Shown here in pieces: positions 8,260 to 13,595 of a DNA stretch of 27,586 nucleotides (the first letter of the stretch is position 1; each line of letters starts with the position of its first letter). The translations under genes were made by a program, and so were the position numbers. The DNA is from Draconibacterium orientale. Its GTDB lineage: Bacteria > Bacteroidota > Bacteroidia > Bacteroidales > UBA1556. The notes beneath the pieces were generated by a model. The model had not been told where the DNA came from. It saw only the letters and a program-made list of their open reading frames with translations, and ran no database searches. The stretch lies in the NCBI GenBank assembly GCA_022736595.1, contig DZDC01000016.1:1-27586 (forward strand), read 5' to 3'.

Positions 8260-9210
8260 TTATCCAAAAATAGAATTCACAAACTCTTTTTGGTTAAAAA
8301 GTTGAAGGTCTTCCATTCCTTCTCCAATGCCAATGTATTTAACGGGGATTTTAAATTCGTTACTTATGCCCAGAACGACGCCTCCTTTGGCAGTGCCATC
8401 AAGTTTTGTGAGTGCAAGGGCATTTACATCGGTAGCTGTGGTAAATTGGCGGGCTTGTTCAGAAGCATTTTGTCCGGTAGAGCCATCTAGAACAAGAAGA
8501 ATTTCGTGAGGAGCATTGGGAATTACTTTTTGCATCACCCTCTTGATTTTGGAGAGCTCGTTCATTAGGTTGATTTTATTGTGCAAGCGGCCAGCGGTAT
8601 CAATAATCACCACATCGGCCTCTTGAGCAACGGCAGCTTTTAGGGTATCAAAGGCCACTGAGGCAGGGTCGGCATTCATTCCTTGATTGATGCAGGGTAC
8701 ACCTACTCTTTGCGACCAGATCATGAGTTGGTCCACGGCAGCAGCTCTGAAGGTGTCGGAGGCTCCAAGCACCACTTTCTTGCCCGCTTTCTTAAATTGA
8801 TAGGCAAGTTTGCCAATGGTGGTGGTTTTTCCAACTCCATTTACGCCAACCACCATAATTACATAAGGTTCTGACCGTTTATCAAAATCAAAACCAATCA
8901 GGTTTTCGTTTTTGTTTTGATCAAAGAGATTTCCTACCTCTTCCTTCAGAATGCGATTGAGCTCTGAGCTTCCAAGATATTTATCTTTTTGAACTCTTTT
9001 TTGAATGTTTTCTATAATTTGTAGAGTGGTTTTAACCCCTACATCAGAGCTGATAAGGATCTCCTCAAGATTATCCAACACTTCATCATCCACACTGCTT
9101 TTTCCGGCAATGGCTTTTGTGAGTTTGGAAAGCATTGAGGTCTTGGTTTTTTCTAAACCTTGATCCAGCTTTTCCTTTTTATCTTTTGAAAAAAAATCGA
9201 AAAATCCCAT
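8260..9210 (-). CDS. ftsY: Signal recognition particle receptor FtsY
   Basis: FtsY is the membrane-associated SRP receptor GTPase that delivers nascent membrane proteins to the Sec translocon. The 316 residues contain a helical N domain (about 1-100) and a G domain. The P-loop GVNGVGKTT is at 122-130, DTFRAAAVDQL at 152-162, DTAGR at 204-208, and TKLDGTAKGG at 268-277. There is no long acidic A domain as in enterobacteria; the very start, MGFFDFFSK, is the short amphipathic type. A terminator-like hairpin and a TANNTTTG box lie upstream, so it seems to have its own promoter. rimO follows 29 bases downstream. Confidence 0.97.
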   Translation of the reverse strand: MGFFDFFSKDKKEKLDQGLEKTKTSMLSKLTKAIAGKSSVDDEVLDNLEEILISSDVGVKTTLQIIENIQKRVQKDKYLGSSELNRILKEEVGNLFDQNKNENLIGFDFDKRSEPYVIMVVGVNGVGKTTTIGKLAYQFKKAGKKVVLGASDTFRAAAVDQLMIWSQRVGVPCINQGMNADPASVAFDTLKAAVAQEADVVIIDTAGRLHNKINLMNELSKIKRVMQKVIPNAPHEILLVLDGSTGQNASEQARQFTTATDVNALALTKLDGTAKGGVVLGISNEFKIPVKYIGIGEGMEDLQLFNQKEFVNSIFG

Positions 9211-9226
9211 AACATTATATTTGCTG

Positions 9227-9234
9227 CAAAATTA
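9227..9234 (-). promoter_or_regulatory. Candidate -7 box for ftsY-rimO
   Basis: TAATTTTG on the minus strand fits TANNTTTG and lies 16 bases before the ftsY ATG, downstream of the DUF4295 terminator hairpin. A weak TTTA sits 19 bases upstream where -33 is expected. Confidence 0.5.
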
Positions 9235-9271
9235 AACTAATAAATCAGTTTGATAAATTAAAACATAGGTA

Positions 9272-9310
9272 AAAAAAAAGCTCTTTCCATGGTAAGGAAA
9301 AAGCTTTTTC
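9272..9310 (-). terminator. Terminator after the rpmG-DUF4295 pair
   Basis: On the minus strand a 13-bp stem with one G-T wobble (AAAAGCTTTTTCC and GGAAAGAGCTTTT) encloses a short loop and continues into a run of T. It lies 18 bases past the DUF4295 stop and separates that gene from ftsY. Confidence 0.75.
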
Positions 9311-9328
9311 TAATGAGATAATAAAGGT

Positions 9329-9481
9329 TTAGCTTTTAGCTAAAACGTCTTTTACTTTATCATTGGGAACAATTTCTTCTTTGAAAGAGTAAGCACCGGA
9401 TTTTTCTGATTTCACCATGCGAATCACTTTCGAATAACTTTTACCTGCGGTCTGCAAGCTAGCAACTACTTTCTTAGCCAT
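9329..9481 (-). CDS. DUF4295 family small protein
   Basis: This 50-residue basic protein begins MAKKVVASLQTAGKSYSKVI and ends KVKDVLAKS. It matches my memory of the DUF4295 family, a Bacteroidota-restricted small protein encoded next to rpmG. Its function is not established; the lysine-rich, ribosomal-protein-like composition and the neighbourhood suggest a ribosome-associated role, which is inference. The start lies 10 bases after the rpmG stop, so the two should share a transcript, which the hairpin at 9272-9310 closes. No cysteine motif or signal peptide is present. Confidence 0.85.
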   Translation of the reverse strand: MAKKVVASLQTAGKSYSKVIRMVKSEKSGAYSFKEEIVPNDKVKDVLAKS

Positions 9482-9491
9482 AATTCAATAA

Positions 9492-9680
9492 TTATTTGAT
9501 TTCGCGATGAACAGTCATGCGCTTCAAAATCGGGTTATACTTTTTAAGCTCCAGACGCTCTGGAGTATTTTTTCTGTTCTTGGTAGTAATGTATCTTGAT
9601 GTTCCGGCCATACCACTTGCTTTATGCTCGGTGCATTCCATGATTACTTGAACTCGTGCTTCTTTGCTCTTCTTTGCCAT
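9492..9680 (-). CDS. rpmG: 50S ribosomal protein L33
   Basis: L33 is a small protein near the E site of the large ribosomal subunit. The 62 residues show the family core, ECTEHKASGMAGTSRYITTK, followed by NTPERLELKKYNP. The paired CxxC zinc ribbons are absent, so this is the zinc-free (C-minus) type. DUF4295 follows by 10 bases. In many Bacteroidota rpmB (L28) lies immediately upstream; here the upstream gene is groES instead and no L28 is visible. The leader contains a true Shine-Dalgarno and a good promoter, described separately. Confidence 0.96.
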   Translation of the reverse strand: MAKKSKEARVQVIMECTEHKASGMAGTSRYITTKNRKNTPERLELKKYNPILKRMTVHREIK

Positions 9681-9688
9681 CGTGTACT

Positions 9689-9694
9689 CTCCTT
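9689..9694 (-). promoter_or_regulatory. Shine-Dalgarno sequence of rpmG
   Basis: On the minus strand AAGGAG lies 8 bases before the rpmG ATG. Most genes in this window have only an A/T-rich leader, as is usual in Bacteroidota, so a strong Shine-Dalgarno here stands out. Confidence 0.6.
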
Positions 9695-9709
9695 ATAAAT
9701 TTAGGGCTG

Positions 9710-9740
9710 CAAAAATAGAAACTATTTTAATACTTAACAA
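9710..9740 (-). promoter_or_regulatory. Promoter of rpmG-DUF4295
   Basis: On the minus strand TATTTTTG (9710-9717) matches the -7 consensus. A TTG (9738-9740) lies exactly 20 bases upstream at the -33 position. This is the best-spaced Bacteroidota-type promoter in the window, about 30 bases before the start codon. Confidence 0.7.
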
Positions 9741-9822
9741 TGTTTTTTTAAAAAAAATCTAAAAAAAAGTAAATATTGCTTGAAATCCTTTTAGAATATA
9801 GACTTCAAGGAGTTAGCTATTT

Positions 9823-10110
9823 TTAGATTGCTTCGGTTTCTACTACTTTGGCTAGAATATCGGAATAAGGAATAAGGAGGTATTTCTTGCCTTCAAATTC
9901 AGTAGTGTTTCCAGCAAATTCCTTGTACAAAATAGTGTCGCCAACGGCAATTTCTGCATTTTCAATGGCACTCATGCCTACCACTTTAGCAGTAGTGTTT
10001 TTTCCGCGTGCGGTATCGGGGATGATGATCCCTGAGGCTGTTTTTTGCATTTTTTCTTCTTGAGTTAAATCCAAAAGCACGTTTTGGTTGATGGGTTGTA
10101 ATTCTTTCAT
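9823..10110 (-). CDS. groES: Co-chaperonin GroES (orphan, no adjacent groEL)
   Basis: GroES caps the GroEL folding chamber. The 95-residue protein has the family layout: N-terminal strand LQPINQNVLLDL, mobile-loop region QEEKMQKTASGIIIPD with the hydrophobic III triplet that contacts GroEL, VGDTILYKEFAG in the middle, and YLLIPYSDILAKV at the C-terminus. The length is normal. What is unusual is the context. Instead of groEL, it follows a thioredoxin-glutaredoxin fusion gene by 13 bases, and rpmG lies after it. It may be a second, specialised GroES or the only one, with groEL elsewhere in the genome. This cannot be told from the window. Confidence 0.88.
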   Translation of the reverse strand: MKELQPINQNVLLDLTQEEKMQKTASGIIIPDTARGKNTTAKVVGMSAIENAEIAVGDTILYKEFAGNTTEFEGKKYLLIPYSDILAKVVETEAI

Positions 10111-10123
10111 GTCGTAGGTTATT

Positions 10124-10702
10124 TTAATTAATATTCAATAATTCGTTGATTCTTTTCTTGTCAAAGCCAATGATCATTTCGCCATTGATTTCGGTTTGAG
10201 GAACGCCCTGTTGTCCGCTCTTTTGCACCATAGCTTGGGCTGCATTCTGGTCTTTACTTACATCGATTTCGGTATAGCGAATGCCATTGAGATTCAAATG
10301 CTTTTTCAATGTGGTACACCACGAGCAACTGGGGGTGGAGTAAACGGTGACTCTTTTCTGAACTATATTTTCACCTTTCGACTCGGTCTTATACAGACGT
10401 TGTTCCAAGAGATTTTTATAGAAATCAGAAGTCTGACATCCTTTAATAATGTTCTTTAAACCTCCATTTTCAAATTCTAAAAGGCTGGGAGCTGTGGTTA
10501 TTGAAAAGCGTTTGTGTATGGTATTCAGTTGGTTGACATCAATACATCCTATATTTTCGTTACTTGCTTGCTGCGATAAAGCCTTCATACTTTGCTGTGC
10601 ACAGTCGCTTTGTTCGCTTCCACTTTTATAAATTAAACACCAAGCCTTGCTGTGGCTCGAAATTAAACGTTCAAAATCAGATTCAGATACGATGCTTTGC
10701 AT
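10124..10702 (-). CDS. Thioredoxin-like/glutaredoxin fusion protein
   Basis: This 192-residue cytoplasmic protein (no signal peptide) has two thioredoxin-fold halves. The N-terminal half (about 1-105) looks like a degenerate thioredoxin: the segment YKSGSEQSDC (25-34) replaces the usual CxxC site and leaves one cysteine, while a cis-proline-like TTAPSLL (69-75) is kept. The C-terminal half (about 115-192) is a complete glutaredoxin-like domain with CSWC at 126-129 and GVPQTEINGE at 166-175. Thiol-disulfide exchange or deglutathionylation/bacillithiol-type reduction is likely from the fold; the substrate is unknown. groES follows by 13 bases, so a shared transcript is likely. The degenerate half may bind a partner rather than do redox. 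Confidence 0.85.
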   Translation of the reverse strand: MQSIVSESDFERLISSHSKAWCLIYKSGSEQSDCAQQSMKALSQQASNENIGCIDVNQLNTIHKRFSITTAPSLLEFENGGLKNIIKGCQTSDFYKNLLEQRLYKTESKGENIVQKRVTVYSTPSCSWCTTLKKHLNLNGIRYTEIDVSKDQNAAQAMVQKSGQQGVPQTEINGEMIIGFDKKRINELLNIN

Positions 10703-10892
10703 TGGTTTTTGGTTTGAAAATTTTTCGGAGGTGATACTTGAAAACTATGCCATTTTTTTAACTCATTACGTAATATTTATAAGTGTCATAAAATCAAGTG
10801 TATGGATATTTTTTGTTCCTGAAAAAATGTCAGGTATAATAAAAAGTTTAAAATAATACATAATTATCATATTAAGATAATCACATTTATTT
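10703..10892. other. AT-rich divergent intergenic region with palindromes
   Basis: No gene is seen between the glutaredoxin fusion (minus) and the metK promoter (plus). It contains a perfect 10-bp palindrome, ATTACGTAAT (10765-10774). A CCTGA/TCAGG inverted repeat lies at 10818-10834. An ATTATC/GATAAT inverted repeat (10863-10881) sits just upstream of the metK -7 box, where a -33 element would be. These may be regulator sites or chance features of AT-rich DNA. Confidence 0.4.
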
Positions 10893-10900
10893 TATCTTTG
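10893..10900 (+). promoter_or_regulatory. -7 box of metK
   Basis: TATCTTTG fits the TANNTTTG consensus. The expected transcription start, about 5-8 bases further on, falls immediately before the first helix of the riboswitch at 10912, so the mRNA would begin with the aptamer. No clear -33 TTTG is visible. Confidence 0.65.
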
Positions 10901-10910
10901 CCCCGTCGAA

Positions 10911-10963
10911 AGTGGATAAATTTGATTGCTTGCAACCACATGAAAAAATGCTAAAAACATCCT
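10911..10963 (+). ncRNA. SAM-II riboswitch aptamer upstream of metK
   Basis: The segment has the features of the SAM-II (metA RNA) class. A P1 stem is formed by GTGG (10912-10915) and CCAC (10936-10939). The loop contains AATTTGATT and then TTGCAA (10931-10935), and the 3' strand reads TGAAAAAATGCTAAAAA (10941-10957). The TTTGA, TTGCAA and GCTAAAA blocks are the conserved pseudoknot and ligand-contact segments of that class. SAM-II is known from Bacteroidota and Alphaproteobacteria upstream of methionine/SAM genes, and metK makes SAM, which fits feedback control. Only a weak 3-bp pseudoknot closing (GAT with ATC) could be drawn by eye, so a covariance-model search should confirm it. Confidence 0.8.
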
Positions 10964-11020
10964 GCCAAGCATTCAATTCCCTTTCTAATATATTGTAAAT
11001 TAATTTTTTAAACATTTATT

Positions 11021-12274
11021 ATGGGATATTTATTTACCTCTGAATCCGTATCCGAAGGACATCCGGATAAAGTTTCAGATCAAATTTCAGATGCAATTTT
11101 AGATCATTTTCTTGCTTTTGATGCCAAATCAAAGGTGGCCGTAGAAACTTTAGTTACTACTGGTCAAGTGGTATTGGCTGGCGAAGTGCACTCATCTACT
11201 TATGTTGATGTTCAAAATGTGGCTCGTGAGGTAATCAATAGAATTGGATATACCAAGAGCGAGTATAAATTCGATGGTGATTCATGCGGAGTTTTGTCTG
11301 CCATTCACGAGCAATCTGGCGATATTCGTCAAGGTGTTGAGCGCGAAGACAAGTACGAGCAAGGAGCCGGTGACCAAGGAATGATGTTTGGTTATGCTTC
11401 CACCGAAACCGAAAATTTTATGCCTTTAAGCATGGAGTTGGCTCATTTGCTGGTTTACGAATTGGCACAAATTCGCAAAGAAGGCAATTCAATGACTTAT
11501 CTTCGTCCCGATTCAAAATCGCAAGTTACCATTGAATATGGTGAGGACAATAAGCCTAAAAAAATCAATACCATCGTAGTTTCGACTCAGCACGACGATT
11601 TTGATGAAGATGAACGCATGCTTGCTAAGATTAAATCTGATGTGATTCATATCTTGATTCCTCGTGCCAAAGCTCATTTGCCTGCCGATATTCAAAAGTT
11701 GTTTACTGATGATATCATTTACCATGTAAATCCTACCGGAAAATTTGTAATTGGTGGCCCTCATGGCGATACTGGCCTTACTGGACGTAAAATCATTGTG
11801 GATACTTATGGTGGAAAAGGAGCTCATGGTGGTGGTGCTTTCAGTGGAAAAGATCCTTCAAAGGTTGACCGTTCCGCAGCTTATGCATCACGTCATATTG
11901 CTAAGAACCTTGTGGCTGCTGGTGTAGCCGATGAGGTTTTGGTTCAAGTTTCGTATGCCATTGGAGTGGCTCGTCCTATGGGTATTTACATTAATACTTA
12001 TGGTACCGCAAAAGTAAATCTGCCCGATTCTGCCATCGCAGCCAAGGTAGAAGCTATCTTTGATATGCGTCCTGCTGCTATTGAAGAACGATTGAAACTT
12101 CGCAATCCCATTTATTCAGAAACTGCATCTTATGGACACATGGGGCGTACCGTTCGCACCATTACCAAAGAATTTAAGTCGGAGTATTTTGGTGACAAAT
12201 TAATTGAAGTAGAATTGTTTACTTGGGAAAAACTCGACTATGTTGAGAAAGTTAAAAATGCTTTTAACCTATAA
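11021..12274 (+). CDS. metK: S-adenosylmethionine synthetase
   Basis: MetK joins methionine and ATP to make S-adenosylmethionine, the main methyl donor and the radical initiator used by RimO. The 417 residues show the family signatures: SEGHPDKVSDQISDA at 11-25 with active-site H14 and D16, the nucleotide-binding GAGDQGMMFGYA at 115-126, and the glycine-rich loop GGKGAHGGGAFSGKDPSKVD near 264-283. The start ATG at 11021 gives the expected N-terminus MGYLFTSESV. The gene is monocistronic, read from the promoter and SAM-II element upstream and closed by the hairpin at 12294-12330. No Shine-Dalgarno is visible; the leader is A/T-rich. Confidence 0.98.
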   Translation: MGYLFTSESVSEGHPDKVSDQISDAILDHFLAFDAKSKVAVETLVTTGQVVLAGEVHSSTYVDVQNVAREVINRIGYTKSEYKFDGDSCGVLSAIHEQSGDIRQGVEREDKYEQGAGDQGMMFGYASTETENFMPLSMELAHLLVYELAQIRKEGNSMTYLRPDSKSQVTIEYGEDNKPKKINTIVVSTQHDDFDEDERMLAKIKSDVIHILIPRAKAHLPADIQKLFTDDIIYHVNPTGKFVIGGPHGDTGLTGRKIIVDTYGGKGAHGGGAFSGKDPSKVDRSAAYASRHIAKNLVAAGVADEVLVQVSYAIGVARPMGIYINTYGTAKVNLPDSAIAAKVEAIFDMRPAAIEERLKLRNPIYSETASYGHMGRTVRTITKEFKSEYFGDKLIEVELFTWEKLDYVEKVKNAFNL

Positions 12275-12293
12275 TAGGTAAGCTGTTAGCCAT

Positions 12294-12330
12294 AAAAAAA
12301 GGCGTTGATTCTTTGGAGTCAACGCCTTTT
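12294..12330. terminator. Bidirectional terminator between metK and the convergent T9SS gene
   Basis: A long stem (GGCGTTGATTC at 12301-12311 with GAGTCAACGCC at 12316-12326, one G-T wobble) closes on a TTTG loop. It has an A-run on the left and TTTT on the right, so it works in both directions. It begins 19 bases after the metK stop and ends 18 bases before the stop of the minus-strand gene. Confidence 0.9.
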
Positions 12331-12348
12331 CTCTTGTTTAGAGTTTTC

Positions 12349-13074
12349 TTAATGCTGAATGATCAATTTACGAGCTTCAGTCTTTTTGCCATTGGATTGC
12401 ACTTGATAAAAATAAATTCCATTGGGAAGTTCATCTAAAGCAATTTGGTATTTGTTAGCTCCAAAGCTCATGTTTTGTTGTTTAACAACTTGACCTATAA
12501 TATTTCTAATTTCGAATATTGCTGGTTGAGTTCCGCTGTGGTTATACTCAACATTTAATATTTGACCAGCTGGATTAGGCCAAGCTGTTGGGGTTTTAGC
12601 TTGGGCAGCAATATTTATTCCTACACCACTACCCGCAATGAATTCAACCACTACGGCAACAGTATCAGTACTATTATTGATATCAAAAAAGGTATATCTA
12701 ATGGTGGTTTTGCCAGGATGTCCATGGCTTTCGTAATCGCAAGTAAAACCTTTTTCAACACCCTTTCCAGCAATTAATAAAGAATCAATGCTGGTATATG
12801 TGGATGGATTATAGCAATTGCCCCAACAAAAATAGTTGACAGTGCTACTCACTTCAGATAAAACGGTTTTTCTCACTTTTACGTATTTGCCATCATTTGT
12901 GGAATTGTTAACCCAAAATATAACGCTAAAGGTTACGTCGTTATCGGTGCTGACTACAGTAACGGTGTCGCCATTGCTTAAGGCTGCATATCCAGGAAGG
13001 TTTAAGTTGAAGCTTTGAGCTTTCATTCCAAAAGCAAAAAGCAGAGAAATAAAGAGTAAAAGTGTTGTTTTCAT
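12349..13074 (-). CDS. Secreted protein with T9SS type A sorting domain
   Basis: This 241-residue protein starts with a Sec signal (cleavage probably after MKAQ, residue 20) and ends with a type IX secretion C-terminal sorting domain (about 163-241). That domain has PNP at 166-168, EIRNIIGQVV and the terminal LPNGIYFYQV...ARKLIIQH pattern. The middle (21-160) is a small beta-rich cargo domain with C83, C87 and C112 and an aromatic NYFCWGNCYNP patch. I do not recognise it as a known enzyme. Export across the outer membrane by T9SS is well supported by architecture; the function is unknown. A -7 box at 13102-13109 suggests it is transcribed alone. Confidence 0.85.
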   Translation of the reverse strand: MKTTLLLFISLLFAFGMKAQSFNLNLPGYAALSNGDTVTVVSTDNDVTFSVIFWVNNSTNDGKYVKVRKTVLSEVSSTVNYFCWGNCYNPSTYTSIDSLLIAGKGVEKGFTCDYESHGHPGKTTIRYTFFDINNSTDTVAVVVEFIAGSGVGINIAAQAKTPTAWPNPAGQILNVEYNHSGTQPAIFEIRNIIGQVVKQQNMSFGANKYQIALDELPNGIYFYQVQSNGKKTEARKLIIQH

Positions 13075-13101
13075 GGGTGTTGATTCAGTTTAAATAGTTT
13101 G

Positions 13102-13109
13102 CAAATATA
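13102..13109 (-). promoter_or_regulatory. -7 box of the 241-residue T9SS cargo gene
   Basis: TATATTTG on the minus strand fits TANNTTTG and lies 27 bases before the ATG. Immediately upstream is an inverted repeat AAGAGA-TT-TCTCTT (13110-13123), which could be a regulator site. The rest of the gap up to about 13292 is AT-rich and shows nothing recognisable. Confidence 0.5.
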
Positions 13110-13292
13110 AAGAGATTTCTCTTGACTTAACGGTTTTCGTGGTCTAAATATAAGATATTGATTCAGATACAATTGGTGTAGTCGTTTTTTAAAAATCGAA
13201 TTCAAAGGTTTACGGTTTTTCAATATTTATTGACATCGAATTAAATGTTGTTCAATTTGGTGTAATAATTAAAAAAATACAATTTTAAACAT

Positions 13293-13500
13293 TGGTGTCC
13301 GGGTAAAATCTTATATCGTCCCTACGGGACTTTTAATAATTCTGTAATATACTTTCTACCAATATCTTGTCCCTCCGGGACAGTCCCGTTAGGGACGTAA
13401 TATTGGTAGAATTAAATTAACCTCCCGCAGCAATAAAGTCCCGTAGGGACGAGATGTACCAAGCATTACAGCGTTTTTAATCAGATTTAACCGGACAACA
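13293..13500. mobile_element. Palindrome-rich MITE/REP-like element with terminal inverted repeats
   Basis: A ~208-bp block is bounded by near-identical inverted ends: TGTCCGGGTAAAATC at 13296-13310, and GATTTAACCGGACA at 13484-13497, whose complement is TGTCCGGTTAAATC. Inside, the layout is symmetric. Outer mini-palindromes GTCCCTACGGGAC (13318-13330) and GTCCCGTAGGGAC (13438-13450) are inverted copies of each other. A central 12-bp stem is TTCTACCAATAT (13354-13365) with ATATTGGTAGAA (13400-13411). Two more hairpins lie between the arms, TGTCCC-TCC-GGGACA (13368-13382) and GTCCC-GTTA-GGGAC (13383-13396). No ORF is present, so it would need a transposase supplied elsewhere. Similar GTCCC/GGGAC palindromes are, as I recall, common between Bacteroidota genes. 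No clear target-site duplication is visible. Confidence 0.7.
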
Positions 13501-13547
13501 GTGAATTTGTAAAGTTGAATCCTAAACCCAATAATTATACCAAAAAG

Positions 13548-13574
13548 AAAAGGTTGCCTTTTGGGCAACCTTTT
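13548..13574 (-). terminator. Terminator of the 676-residue T9SS gene
   Basis: A perfect 11-bp stem (AAAAGGTTGCC at 13548-13558, GGCAACCTTTT at 13564-13574) with a 5-base loop lies 21 bases past the stop codon. On the minus strand it continues into CTTTTTGG. Confidence 0.85.
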
Positions 13575-13595
13575 CTATATGAATGAAGAGAAAAA

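Noticed and set aside
10818..10834. CCTGA/TCAGG inverted repeat as a terminator of metK-side transcription
   Set aside because: The stem is only 5 bp, and no gene ends nearby; it was listed only as a palindrome in the gap.
13318..13450. Repeated GTCCC/GGGAC units as a possible CRISPR array
   Set aside because: Copies are inverted relative to each other, short, and unevenly spaced, without uniform spacers; the layout is a nested palindrome.
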